Positions 9,082 to 17,500 of a stretch of DNA of 64,000 bases are shown here, piece after piece. The notes under the pieces are model-generated. The model had not been told where the DNA came from, did not search any database, and was given only the letters and a program-made list of their open reading frames with translations. The position numbers and the translations under genes are program-made. Numbering within the stretch: the first letter of the stretch is position 1; the number at the start of each line of letters is the position of its first letter. The stretch is from CAWBCR01 sp963787375 (GTDB lineage Bacteria > Chloroflexota > Anaerolineae > Aggregatilineales > UBA3940): contig CAWBCR010000026.1 in NCBI GenBank assembly GCA_963787375.1, forward strand, positions 31,981 through 95,980, written 5' to 3'.

Positions 9082-9918
9082 GTGACCCGCGTCGTCACCG
9101 ACAGCAGCGCGTGCTTGCCGGGCGACCTGGCCGCCGATGCCGGGGTCGTCGTCGTGCCGTCGTTCCTGCTGTTCGAGGGCGCGCTGATCCGCGAGCTGGT
9201 CGAGCTGCCCGCGGATCAGTTCTGGCGCTACCTCGCCACGCAGCCCGACGCGATCCCGCGCCCGGCTGCGCCGCCGCCCGGCGTGATGATCGCCGCTGTA
9301 CGACCGGCTCGTCGCCGATGGGCCGGTCGACCCTATTGTGTCGATCCACGTCTCGGCGGAATTGAGCGGCACGCTCGACGCGGCGCAGCAGGCAGCCGAT
9401 CAGTTCCCCGGCTTCCCGCTGCACGTCGTCAACTCGCGGGCGTGCCTGCTGGGCGAGGGCTGCTGGCGCTTTCGGCGGCGGAGATGGCGCAGGGCGGCGC
9501 GCCGGCACCCGACGTGCTGGACTGGCTTGACGAAGCGCGCACGCGGCTGTGGATGACCTGCTTGGTCGACCTTTCGGCGGCGGGCGGGCCGGTGTGGCGC
9601 GAGGTCGCTGCGCCGGGCAGCGGCTCCGGCTGGGCGCTGCTTGCGCTGCGCGATGGTGCATTGGTCGAGCAGGCGCGGTTTTCGGCCCGCGTCGATGGGC
9701 TGGCCGCGCTGCGTGCTGCCGCGCTCGACGCTGCCGGGCACGGCGGGCAGATCGGCGTGATGCACGGCGCGTGCCCCGGCGACGCGGCCCGGCTGGCCGG
9801 CGACCTGCGCGCGGCAGCCGATCCGCAGCGGCTGCTGCTGGCGCTCATCAGCCCGGCGTTTGGTGTATACTTGGGCCTGCACGCCATCGCGGCGTGCGCG
9901 CTCCCCGCGCAGGCGTAG
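9082..9918 (+). CDS. Divergent DegV family protein 3 (two compensating frameshifts)
   Basis: Third DegV copy, GTG start four bases after DegV2. The N-terminal TDSSACLPGDLAADAG and, in a second frame (about 9300-9460), VSIHVSAELSGTLDAA are recognisable. Frameshifts near 9297 and 9460 cancel, so the first and last parts share a frame. It is the most divergent copy. The LxKGGRI loop of the other four is replaced by LVDLSAAGGPVWREVA, the middle is shortened, and the C-terminus AFGVYLGLHAIAACAL is altered. It may bind a different ligand, or none, and may act as a regulatory or decaying member. Confidence 0.7.
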   Translation: MTRVVTDSSACLPGDLAADAGVVVVPSFLLFEGALIRELVELPADQFWRYLATQPDAIPRPAAPPPGVMIAAVRPARRRWAGRPYCVDPRLGGIERHARRGAAGSRSVPRLPAARRQLAGVPAGRGLLALSAAEMAQGGAPAPDVLDWLDEARTRLWMTCLVDLSAAGGPVWREVAAPGSGSGWALLALRDGALVEQARFSARVDGLAALRAAALDAAGHGGQIGVMHGACPGDAARLAGDLRAAADPQRLLLALISPAFGVYLGLHAIAACALPAQA

Positions 9919-9935
9919 AGTGAACGAGGCGAGCC

Positions 9936-10788
9936 GTGACCAGAATAGTCACCGATTCGGGCATCAACCTGCCCAAGGCGCTGATCGACGAGCACCGCAT
10001 CGCGGTGGTGGCCGGGCATATTGTGTTTGGCGAGGAGTCGATCCCCGATTACCCTCGACCTGACCGCCGCCGAGTTCTACCGGCGGCTGGCCGCCTCTGA
10101 AAAACTGCCCACCAACCGCGACTCGACCGTGCGCGACTTCCGCGAGGTGTACAACCAGGTGCTGGCCCAGTCGCCCGGTGAGCCGATCCTCTCGATCCAT
10201 GTTTCGGAGGCGCTGGCGATCACCATCGGCATGGCGCGACAGGCGGCGGCGCTGCTGCCGACGGCGACAATCCGCATCCTGAACTCGAAGTCGGTGTCGC
10301 TGGGCCAGGGGCTGATCGTGTATGAGGCGGCCCGCATGGCGCGCGACGGCAAATCGGTGGCCGAGATACTGGTCCGGTTGAGCGCGCTGCGCGATCAGCT
10401 CAAGCTGTACTTCATGGTCGACACGCTGGAGTACCTGGCCAAAGGCGGGCGCGTCGGCTCGACGGAGCGGCTGTTCGGGACGCTGCTCGGCGTCAAGCCC
10501 GTGCTGACGATGCGAGACGGCAGCGTGCAGCCGCATTCGCAGCACCGCACGCGGGTGCGCGGTATTGCTGCCCTGCGCGACCTCGCCGTCAGCGCCGCCG
10601 CAGGCCAGCACGGCCTCGTGCTGGGTGTGGCGCACGCGGTGTGCGAGGGCGATGCCAACGAACTGGCCGAGGAACTCAAGCGCAAGCTCAACCCCGACCG
10701 AGTGATCGTGACCGAGATCGGGCCGGCGGTCGGCACGCACACCGGGCCGGGCGCGCTGGCCGTTGGATTGTACGGCGCAGAACGATGA
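9936..10788 (+). CDS. DegV family fatty-acid-binding protein 4 (frameshifted near start)
   Basis: Fourth DegV copy. GTG 9936 opens MTRIVTDSGINLPKALIDEH. An extra C in CCC (10052-10054) shifts the frame, and the rest reads LDLTAAEFYRRLAASEKLPT onward with ILSIHVSEAL, ILNSKSVSLGQG, LAKGGRVGS and the C-terminal THTGPGALAVGLYG. It is very similar to DegV5, which suggests the most recent duplication in the array. The binding framework is complete. Confidence 0.87.
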
Positions 10789-10823
10789 ACGGTCCATTTC
10801 TCACTCGAACAGGATAGCCACAC

Positions 10824-11673
10824 GTGATCAGGATTGTCACCGACGGGGGTCTTAACCTGCCCGCTGCGCTGGTCGAGCAGCACGCGATCACGGTCATCGC
10901 CGGGCACGTCGATTTTGGCGAGGAGTCGATCCGCGACTACCCTATGCCCAGCGCTGCCGAGTTCTATAGGCGGCTGGCTGCCGCCGAGAAGCTGCCCACC
11001 ACCCGCAACTCGACGATCCGCGATTTCCGCGAGCTTTACAGCGGCGTGCTGGCCCGCTGGCCCGAACTCGCAGATCCTCTCGATCCACGTCTCGGAGGTG
11101 CTGGCGACGACGATCACCATGGCGCGGCAGGCGGCGGCGCTGCTGCCGATGGCGACCATCCGCATCTTCGACTCGAAGTCGGTATCGCTGGGGCAGGGGC
11201 TGATGGTCTACGAGGCGGCGCGGCTGGTCCGCGATGGCCGCTCGATGACCGAGATCCTGGAGCGGCTGGCCAGGGTGCGCGACCGGATGAAGGTGTACTT
11301 CCTGGTCGACACGCTGGACTACCTGGCGAAGGGTGGGCGCGTGGGCTCGGCGTCGCGGGTGATGGGCACGCTGCTGAACGTCAAGCCGGTGCTGGAGATG
11401 CGCGACGGGAGCGTCGAGCCGCACTCGCAGCACCGCACGCGGGCGCGCGGCATCGCCGCCCTGTACGACCTGGCAATCCGGGCGGCGACGGGCCAGCGCG
11501 GGCTGGTGCTGGGCGTGGCGCACGCTGTGGCCGAGGACGACGCCAACCAGCTTGCCGAGGACCTCAAGAAGCGGCTCAAGCCCGACGAGGTGATCGTGAC
11601 CGAGATCGGGCCGGCGGTCGGCACGCACGCCGGGCCGGGTGCGCTGGCGGTCGGGCTGTACGGCGTGGCTTGA
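10824..11673 (+). CDS. DegV family fatty-acid-binding protein 5 (frameshifted)
   Basis: Fifth DegV copy, GTG start 35 bases after DegV4. It opens MIRIVTDGGLNLPAALVEQH, with PTTRNSTIRDFRELY. The frame breaks at GAACTC (11064-11069): deleting one A restores WPDSQILSIHVSEVL. The remaining part (IFDSKSVSLGQG, LAKGGRVGSASRV, THAGPGALAVGLYG) matches DegV4 closely. It closes the DegV array and precedes a membrane-protein gene on the same strand. Confidence 0.87.
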
Positions 11674-11688
11674 TCGTCGAGGTGGGAA

Positions 11689-13446
11689 GTGCTGAGCGTG
11701 CCGTCCACCCTGCGCGCCTTTGCGCTGGTCGGCGCGGCATGGCTGGCGATGGGCCTGCTGCTGCTGGGCATCGGCCTGCTCGCCGAGCGGGCCGCGCTGC
11801 GCTGTCGCCCGCACTCCGCCGCCGATCTGTTCGCGGCGTTCTGGTCGGGCTGGGCGACCGTCACGGCGGCGGTGCTGCTGTGGAACTTCCTCGCACCGGT
11901 CGATAGCTGGCTGTTCGCGCTGCTGGCCGCGGCGGCGCTGGCCGGTTTTGCCGTGTCTGCCGGGCCGCTGCGTGCGATCATCACGCGGCGGCGGCCTCGC
12001 GGCGAGTGGTTGGTGCTGGCCGCCGGCTGTGCTCTGATCGCGCTGCTGATCGCCGACCGCGCGCTGCTGCCCACCGGCAACCTCGACCTGGGCTACTACT
12101 ACCTGCCCACGCTGCGCTGGGCAGCCTCGTACCGGGTGGTGCCCGGACTGGCAAACCTGTTGGTCCCTCTCGGCTATAACAGCACGCAGTATCTGATGGG
12201 TGCTCTGGTCGAAGCGGGCCCCGTGCCGGTGCCTGCCCCGCTGGCGCTGAACAGCCTGCTGGTGGCGGCGCTGCTGGCGCAGGCGCTGGTCGCCGCGATC
12301 CGGCTGGTGCGGGCCGCTGAACCCGCGCGCCATGCCGACCTGCTGCTGGTGCTGATGGTCCCCGGCGTGCTGGGCGGCGCGATGGGCCGCGCCATGCCGC
12401 TCGGCGCTGATCTGGCGGTGCTGCTGGCGGGCGCGGTGCTGTCGGTTGAACTGCTGTCGATGCTGGAGCGCGACGGCGGTCCGCAGGACGCGCGCCGCCG
12501 CCTGCTGCGGTTGGCGGCGCTGGCCGCAGCAGGGCTGAGCCTCAAGCTGACGTTCGCGGCGTTTGGTGCGGCGACGCTGGGCGTGGCGCTGGGCGTGTTC
12601 GTGCGCCGCGTGCAGGCCGATCCCCGCATCCGGCGGGCCGGGCTGCTGGGTGTCGGCGCGCTGGCGGCGCTGATGGTCGCGCCCTGGATGCTGCGCGGGG
12701 TGATCCTGAGCGGCTATCTGCTGTTCCCACTGCCGCTGCTGCCGATGCCGGTGGCGTGGCGGGTGCCGCTCGGCGTGCTGGCGATGGAGCGCGCGTCCGC
12801 GCGCGCCACCGTCTTTGCTGGTGGTCTGCGCCCGGCAACGGCGGCCTTTGCGCCGGGCTGGCCCGCCGCGTGGTTGGCGCGCTACGCCGGCGAAGTCATG
12901 ATGCTGTGGATGCCGGTCGGGCTGGCGCTGGGCGGCGCGCTGGCGCTCGGCGCGCTGGCGTGGGTCCGCCATGAGCGGCTGCGGCCCGCCCCTGACCTGT
13001 GGCTGCTCGTACCGGCGGGGGTGGGCCTGGCGGTGTGGGCGATTGCCATCCCTGCCCCGCGCTTCGCCGGGATCGGATTCTGGCTGCTGGCGGCGCTCGC
13101 ATTGAGCGGGCTGCTGCGCGCCGCGCTGCGCCGCACGTCGCGCGCCCTGCCCGCTGCTGCGATGATCCTCACGCTGGCGCTGTGTGGGCTGGCGCTGCGC
13201 GGCCTCCAGCCGGTCGATGATCAGGAGGCACGCGCCGCTCTGCGGACCGGGGCCCCGCCGACTTATCAGGTGCTGACCGAGTCTGGCCTGGCGCTGTTTG
13301 TGCCGGTGAGCAGCGTTCAGTGCCGTCGCGCGTCGCTGCCCTGCACGCCGTTCCCTGATCGCTTCCTGCGTCTGTGCCGCCCCGGCGACCTCGCGGGAGG
13401 CTTCGTCGTCAGCGAGCAGCCCGTCTCATGCCGCCTCTGGCCGTGA
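11689..13446 (+). CDS. Polytopic membrane protein, possibly LIC_10190-like
   Basis: A 585-residue protein with about 12 hydrophobic segments and Arg-rich cytosolic loops. The segment DLGYYYLPTLRWAASYRVVP followed by PLGYNSTQYL resembles the LIC_10190-type (DUF8201-like) membrane proteins of unknown function, and the layout resembles integral-membrane glycosyltransferases. The C-terminal ~60 residues are soluble and Cys-containing, perhaps extracellular. GTG start 11689 is 15 bases after DegV5, so it is probably part of the operon. The family call is tentative. Confidence 0.6.
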   Translation: MLSVPSTLRAFALVGAAWLAMGLLLLGIGLLAERAALRCRPHSAADLFAAFWSGWATVTAAVLLWNFLAPVDSWLFALLAAAALAGFAVSAGPLRAIITRRRPRGEWLVLAAGCALIALLIADRALLPTGNLDLGYYYLPTLRWAASYRVVPGLANLLVPLGYNSTQYLMGALVEAGPVPVPAPLALNSLLVAALLAQALVAAIRLVRAAEPARHADLLLVLMVPGVLGGAMGRAMPLGADLAVLLAGAVLSVELLSMLERDGGPQDARRRLLRLAALAAAGLSLKLTFAAFGAATLGVALGVFVRRVQADPRIRRAGLLGVGALAALMVAPWMLRGVILSGYLLFPLPLLPMPVAWRVPLGVLAMERASARATVFAGGLRPATAAFAPGWPAAWLARYAGEVMMLWMPVGLALGGALALGALAWVRHERLRPAPDLWLLVPAGVGLAVWAIAIPAPRFAGIGFWLLAALALSGLLRAALRRTSRALPAAAMILTLALCGLALRGLQPVDDQEARAALRTGAPPTYQVLTESGLALFVPVSSVQCRRASLPCTPFPDRFLRLCRPGDLAGGFVVSEQPVSCRLWP

Positions 13447-13518
13447 ACCTGACCCACCTGACGCGCTGATCGTGACTGAGATCGGGCCGGCACGTCGTCT
13501 CCGAAACGCCGAATCCGG

Positions 13519-13547
13519 TTGCCTGTCGCCGGACCGCATGGTACAAT
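13519..13547 (+). promoter_or_regulatory. Promoter of the tRNA-Ser genes
   Basis: TTGCCT (13519-13524), a 17-base spacer and TACAAT (13542-13547) lie 10 bases before the first tRNA base. This is the expected geometry for a stable-RNA promoter. Confidence 0.6.
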
Positions 13548-13557
13548 AACGCCCGCT

Positions 13558-13644
13558 GGAGCGATGGCCGAGTGGTTTAAGGCGGCGGTCTTGAAAACCG
13601 CTGTGGCGCTTGCGTCACCGGGGGTTCGAATCCCTCTCGCTCCG
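13558..13644 (+). tRNA. tRNA-Ser (anticodon TGA)
   Basis: An 87-nt type II tRNA. The acceptor stem GGAGCGA pairs with TCGCTCC, the discriminator base is G, and the anticodon loop is CTTGAAA with anticodon TGA. A long variable arm and the T arm (GGGGGTTCGAATCCC) are present. CCA is not encoded. Confidence 0.97.
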
Positions 13645-13671
13645 CTGCACGCTGCCAGTTGCATACGCCCC

Positions 13672-13758
13672 GGGGAGGTGCCAGAGTGGACGATTGGGGC
13701 CGCCTGCTAAGCGGTTTACGATGTAAGTCGTACGCAGGTTCGAATCCTGTCCTCCCCG
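13672..13758 (+). tRNA. tRNA-Ser (anticodon GCT)
   Basis: An 87-nt type II tRNA. Acceptor GGGGAGG pairs with CCTCCCC, discriminator G, anticodon loop CTGCTAA with anticodon GCT. It has a long variable arm, and CCA is not encoded. It lies 27 bases after tRNA-Ser(TGA), so the two are probably one transcript. Confidence 0.97.
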
Positions 13759-13770
13759 CCTGATGACGAA

Positions 13771-13798
13771 AACTGCCCGGCCATGCGGTCGGGCAGTT
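13771..13798. terminator. Bidirectional hairpin terminator
   Basis: AACTGCCCG (13771-13779) pairs perfectly with CGGGCAGTT (13790-13798). It lies between the tRNA genes (plus) and the converging minus-strand gene; minus-strand transcripts reach a TTTTC run after the stem. Confidence 0.7.
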
Positions 13799-13833
13799 GC
13801 TGTCAATGATGCTGCGCCAGCAGGCGGGCTGCC

Positions 13834-14157
13834 TCAGCCCTCCCCGCTCCTCTCTGCCCTGACTTCGTAATGCTGCGAGCGCTGATCAAAGTGGGAGAGT
13901 ACGGCCCGCGCCGTGTCCGGCACGACCGCTGCTTCGTAGTCCTCGCCTGCAAACTCGCGGACCGCATCCAGCGAATTGAACAGCATGATCGTGACGAATT
14001 CGACTTCCTCGCCGGCTTCGCGGCGCAGCAGTTGAATGTTCCTGAAGCCGCGAATGTGCCGGTTCTGAATGCCGACGAATATCTCTTCCTTGAGCAGCGC
14101 CTCGTAGATGTCTGCGTTGCTAGGCGTTGTCCACCCGTGCCAGATTCGGCTGATCAT
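13834..14157 (-). CDS. Small ABM/dimeric alpha-beta barrel-like protein
   Basis: A 107-residue protein beginning MISRIWHGWTTPSNADIYEAL, with the central segment VEFVTIMLFNSLDAVREFAG. This pattern matches the antibiotic-biosynthesis-monooxygenase-like ferredoxin fold common in small stand-alone bacterial proteins. No catalytic residue can be assigned. It is a single gene: convergent with the tRNA genes and 120 bases from the SDR gene on the same strand. Function unknown. Confidence 0.65.
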   Translation of the reverse strand: MISRIWHGWTTPSNADIYEALLKEEIFVGIQNRHIRGFRNIQLLRREAGEEVEFVTIMLFNSLDAVREFAGEDYEAAVVPDTARAVLSHFDQRSQHYEVRAERSGEG

Positions 14158-14276
14158 CCCTCGCCGTTCTCCTCTCCTGACAGATTCTCAAGTTCCGCTT
14201 GAGTTTACGCTGATCACCGCAAGCAAGCTAATCCCAGGCGCATCGCAGGTCAATTACACGTTGCCCGAGCCAGCGC

Positions 14277-15155
14277 TCAGAACCGCATCCTGAGGATCCA
14301 GTCCGCGACCGGCTGCGGCAGCGCTTCAAGGAACGCCGCCGCTCCCGCCAGGTGCCCCACCGAGTAGCTCCGCCGGGGCGTGTCGGCGTCCAGCGCCCTG
14401 AGCACCACCGCCGCCACCTTCGCCGGCTCGGTCCGCTTCGCGTCGAACGCAGCCATGTCCGCGCCCCACTGGCGCAGCGCGCCGTCATACAGCGCCACCC
14501 GCTCCGGCGGCCCGCTGTGAAGAACGGCCTCCACGTCGCTGGTTGTCCGTAGCCCGGCTGGCGTCTTGATCCCGCCGCAGCGCACCATGACGTTCGGGAT
14601 GTTCCACGGCTTCAGCTCGATGTCCAGCGTGCGCGCCACGCAGTTGACCGCGAAGTCGCAGGCGTGGATGCTCGCCACGTACGGCGTCGGCATCAGCGCC
14701 GGGGTCATGATCCACACGATGCGGCCCCGCGCCTCGCGGATCAGCGGCAGGAGGGCCTGCACCATCGCCACCGAGCCCACCACGCGCGTCTGAAGCTCGG
14801 TGCGCAGATCGTCCAGCGCCATCAGCTCGATGGGCGCGGGCCTCCCGCCGCCCGCGTTGTTGATCAGCGCGTACAACCCGTCGATGCCCCGCGCTGCCAG
14901 CTCCGCCTGCACCGCCTCGACCACGCCGGGGATGTGCTCCGGGCAGGTCAGGTCGAGCGGGCACACGGGCACCAGGTTGGGGTTGCCCAGATCAGCCAGC
15001 GCGTCGCGGTCACGTTCTTTGCGCACCGTCGCGAACACCACGTAGCCGCTGCCCGCCAATCGCAGCGTCACCGCCCGCCCGATCCCCGACGAGCAGCCCG
15101 TGACCAGCACCGCCTTACCCTGAGCCAGCTCAATATCTGTGTATGAAGCCATCAT
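14277..15155 (-). CDS. Short-chain dehydrogenase/reductase-like protein lacking the catalytic lysine
   Basis: A 292-residue SDR. The dinucleotide-binding motif TGCSSGIG (about residues 19-26) and the NNAGG strand are intact. At the active site, where SDRs have YxxxK, the sequence is PYVASIHACDFAVN: Tyr is present but the Lys position is Ile, and the usual Ser is not evident. The enzyme may use another mechanism or act as a nucleotide-binding scaffold. Start 15155 has GGAG five bases upstream; the next ATG (15152) is also possible. It is not part of an obvious pathway cluster. Confidence 0.85.
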   Translation of the reverse strand: MMASYTDIELAQGKAVLVTGCSSGIGRAVTLRLAGSGYVVFATVRKERDRDALADLGNPNLVPVCPLDLTCPEHIPGVVEAVQAELAARGIDGLYALINNAGGGRPAPIELMALDDLRTELQTRVVGSVAMVQALLPLIREARGRIVWIMTPALMPTPYVASIHACDFAVNCVARTLDIELKPWNIPNVMVRCGGIKTPAGLRTTSDVEAVLHSGPPERVALYDGALRQWGADMAAFDAKRTEPAKVAAVVLRALDADTPRRSYSVGHLAGAAAFLEALPQPVADWILRMRF

Positions 15156-15280
15156 GACTACTCCTTGTTCTCAGTCTGATGTCACACACAGTATGCGCCT
15201 GCTCAGGCGGCAGGTGATCCACCTCAGGGCACATCATGGGGCACAATGGAGGGTGTATTGTGGTGGGGACGGGGCCGGCC

Positions 15281-15694
15281 TTATGGGGGCGCTTCAGCGG
15301 GATCGTACGTGAAAAGCACCTTACCTTCGTCCAATTCAGCAGAAATCAGGCCGCCGCGAATGTACAACGCCATACCTTTACACTCAGGCTGGGAAGCATC
15401 TCCATAACCCTCCTTGATTACCGGGCAGGGCTCCGGCTCCCCGCGCCGGCATTCGCGGAGAAACAGGTCGACGGAACCATCCACGGGGATACGGCAGGTT
15501 AGTACATACTCGGCATTCTCGAACTGCACACGGCTTATGGGGCGATCCTGCGCAGGGTGCATGAGCATGAAGAACCCGATCACTGGCGGGCAGCCGAAAA
15601 GGATCAGCACCAGCAGGAGTATCACCGGGAGGGCTCTTTTTCGCGCGCGGTCTTCTCGTAAGAGCGCTGCTCTGCGCTTTTCTTCAGCGGCCAT
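15281..15694 (-). CDS. Hypothetical single-pass membrane protein
   Basis: About 137 residues beginning MAAEEKRRAALLREDRARKR, a basic helix, then one hydrophobic segment (ALPVILLLVLILFGCPPVIGF) and an external domain with five cysteines (TCRIP, RECRRG, PCPVI, PECKG and one in the membrane segment). The acidic C-terminus is ELDEGKVLFTYDPAEAPP. It is not recognised. Start 15694 was preferred over 15709 because the protein pattern begins there. It is downstream of the STAS pair on the same strand. Confidence 0.55.
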   Translation of the reverse strand: MAAEEKRRAALLREDRARKRALPVILLLVLILFGCPPVIGFFMLMHPAQDRPISRVQFENAEYVLTCRIPVDGSVDLFLRECRRGEPEPCPVIKEGYGDASQPECKGMALYIRGGLISAELDEGKVLFTYDPAEAPP

Positions 15695-15764
15695 TCTATG
15701 ACCTCGCAAGAACGCCGGGAGGCGAGGATGCTCCGCAGGAGCACCTGAATGGGATGAGCGGGCT

Positions 15765-16220
15765 CTAGATCGTCGTCGAGGTATCGTCGCTGTGCGGCCC
15801 GCGCTCCTCGCGTGGGGGCGTCTTGTGACTGTCGAGCGGGGCGGTACCGAAGCAGTGATCGCGGCCCTTGAGGTTGTCGACTGCCTCTCCCACTGACTTG
15901 AAGATCGGGAAGATGCTGTTGAACCCCGCCCGCGTGAAGACGTCGGCCACGATCTCCCGCGCAGCCGCCATTTGCAGGCAGCCGCCGCCGCGCTGGAGCG
16001 CCTGCGCGTGCGCCACGAACATCGCCAGCGCCGCGCTGGTGATGAACGTCACGCCGCTCAGGTCGACGATGGCCCACGTGTTGCGCTCGCCCAGGGCCGT
16101 AGTGAACTCAGGCCCGACCAGCCGCGTGCTGTACGTGTCCAGCTCACCGCTCAGGCTGATGATCAGCAGCCCGCTCGGATCGGTGCGGCTCGACAATGTG
16201 GGGGGAGTCCGGTTGGCCAT
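15765..16220 (-). CDS. STAS-domain anti-sigma-factor antagonist-like protein
   Basis: A 151-residue protein. The STAS domain spans about residues 10-120 with LIISLSGELDTYSTR and the phosphorylation-site helix VDLSGVTFITSAALAMF, where a Ser is the likely phospho-acceptor. A charged, disordered tail follows. Such proteins release a sigma factor or other partner when dephosphorylated. No partner kinase or phosphatase is encoded nearby. AGGAGG precedes the ATG. It is 22 bases downstream of a second STAS gene. Confidence 0.85.
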   Translation of the reverse strand: MANRTPPTLSSRTDPSGLLIISLSGELDTYSTRLVGPEFTTALGERNTWAIVDLSGVTFITSAALAMFVAHAQALQRGGGCLQMAAAREIVADVFTRAGFNSIFPIFKSVGEAVDNLKGRDHCFGTAPLDSHKTPPREERGPHSDDTSTTI

Positions 16221-16242
16221 GATCCTCCTGCCGGGCGCAGCG

Positions 16243-16599
16243 CTAGGGGGTCTCGACGGTCGCCAGGGCCTCGCTGACCGTCGGGTAAACCTCGAACAGC
16301 TCCTGGAAGCCTGCCAGCGACAGCACCTCCAGCACGCGTGCGTTGGGCGCGGCGATGGTCATGCTGCCGCCGCCCTGGCGCAGCAGCTTGCCACGGATCA
16401 GCATCATTGCCATCCCGGCGGACGAGATGAAGCTCACGTGGCCAAGGTCGACGACGACATGGGTCTTGCGGTTGGCCAGTGCCGTGTTGAAGGCGTTCTC
16501 GACCATGTGCGTGCCCATCGAGTCCAGGTCGCCGTTGATGCGGATCAGGGTCACGCCGGTCTCTCGGTTTTCGGTGGTCAGGGTCGTTGCTTCGTGCAT
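16243..16599 (-). CDS. STAS-domain anti-sigma-factor antagonist
   Basis: A 118-residue STAS protein of normal family length. The sequence TLIRINGDLDSMGTHMVE is followed by the conserved site VVVDLGHVSFISSAGMAMM with Ser at the phosphorylation position. It is the first gene of a two-gene STAS operon. The second copy is diverged, so the pair is an old duplication or responds to two different kinases. Cognate RsbW-like kinases must be elsewhere. Confidence 0.88.
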   Translation of the reverse strand: MHEATTLTTENRETGVTLIRINGDLDSMGTHMVENAFNTALANRKTHVVVDLGHVSFISSAGMAMMLIRGKLLRQGGGSMTIAAPNARVLEVLSLAGFQELFEVYPTVSEALATVETP

Positions 16600-16743
16600 C
16601 GGTTGTTCTCTGTTCGTTGATCATTCCTACGATATAAGACAATGTCAGGCAGCGTCAACCCGACAATAGTACGGGATCGGCGGCGGAGCACCTGCCTGTC
16701 CGCCCTATTGTACATGATCCCGCCCCGGCAGGGAAAGCGCGGG

Positions 16744-16771
16744 TTGTGCCCATCGCAGGCCGGTGTAGAAT
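16744..16771 (+). promoter_or_regulatory. Promoter upstream of the 16.8-kb charged protein gene
   Basis: TTGTGC (16744-16749), a 16-base spacer and TAGAAT (16766-16771), about 63 bases before the ATG at 16835. Confidence 0.45.
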
Positions 16772-16834
16772 AAAAGACGTTGGCCCGCATGACCTCGCCC
16801 ACCCGGCGGCGATACTGTTGGAGGTTTGAACCCC

Positions 16835-17167
16835 ATGACGAAGACATTCGACGAGCTGATGAAGGTCCTCGATGAGAAGGGGGAAATCCCCGACGAGACG
16901 GCCAAGGCGCTCATCACGGAGCATGGCGCGCTGAATGACGACGAGAAGAAGCAGATGGCGGCGGCGATCAAGATGAAGAAGGCGCTCACCAAACCCGCCG
17001 AGAAGAAGGATGAGAAGCCGGACGACCCAAAAGACGACAAGGCCGCTGCTGAAGAGGTCTCGATGGACGATTATCTTCAGGCGCTCAGCGTGATGGACGC
17101 CGAGGGGACCACCGAGGACGAGAAGAAGCAGGCTAAAGCGATCATCGAGAAATTCGAGAGCCAGTAA
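16835..17167 (+). CDS. Small highly charged helical protein, unknown
   Basis: A 110-residue protein rich in Lys, Asp and Glu. The N-terminal half (TKTFDELMKVLDEKGEIPDE) and C-terminal half (SMDDYLQALSVMDAEGTTED) each look like a pair of helices, linked by a KPAEKKDEKPDD-type flexible segment. No known family is recognised. Start 16835 has GGAGG ten bases upstream. The last 80 codons are duplicated at 18290-18556 without the start. Its stop TAA follows FESQ. Confidence 0.6.
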   Translation: MTKTFDELMKVLDEKGEIPDETAKALITEHGALNDDEKKQMAAAIKMKKALTKPAEKKDEKPDDPKDDKAAAEEVSMDDYLQALSVMDAEGTTEDEKKQAKAIIEKFESQ

Positions 17168-17194
17168 CGCCTGCAAACACACATGGCATAACGC
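16928..17194 (+). repeat. 267-bp direct duplication, copy 1
   Basis: From GCGCTGA to CATAACGC this segment matches 18290-18556 without net gaps (constant offset of 1362 bases). It covers the 3' part of the charged-protein gene and its trailing CGCCTGCAAACACACATGG. Confidence 0.85.
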
Positions 17195-17500
17195 TATTGC
17201 TGACAGCTTAAGGATTTCCGCGCTTGGTCAGGAACGAATTTTGTACTCAGAACCAGCGTTGTATAGCTTTCTACAAATATTAGCGTTTCGGCCTGAAAGG
17301 CTTCTGGCTGGGTTTCTTGAATCGTTTGTGAGCAAGTTGGCCCTCTTTGCAAATTGGACTATAGCGCTTCAGAAGCGTAACCGTACTCCCGCCTGCTAAA
17401 TCTCCGCAGAATTCTCAGAAGACCTGCTGTCTAGAGATGTTGTCTGAGCGCAGAACTCTCTTAGTGCATGTTTTGTTCCCATCCTGCTCGGAGCTAACCG
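17195..17500. other. Gene-free spacer of lower GC
   Basis: About 306 bases with visibly lower GC than the surroundings. There is no ORF, hairpin or promoter convincing enough to call. It separates duplication copy 1 from the lipoprotein gene and may carry that gene's promoter. Confidence 0.5.

Noticed and set aside
7323..11673. Programmed ribosomal frameshifting in the DegV genes
   Set aside because: The breaks occur at different places and contexts in each copy and in unrelated genes; no slippery sequence and pseudoknot is conserved. Sequence errors or decay are simpler.
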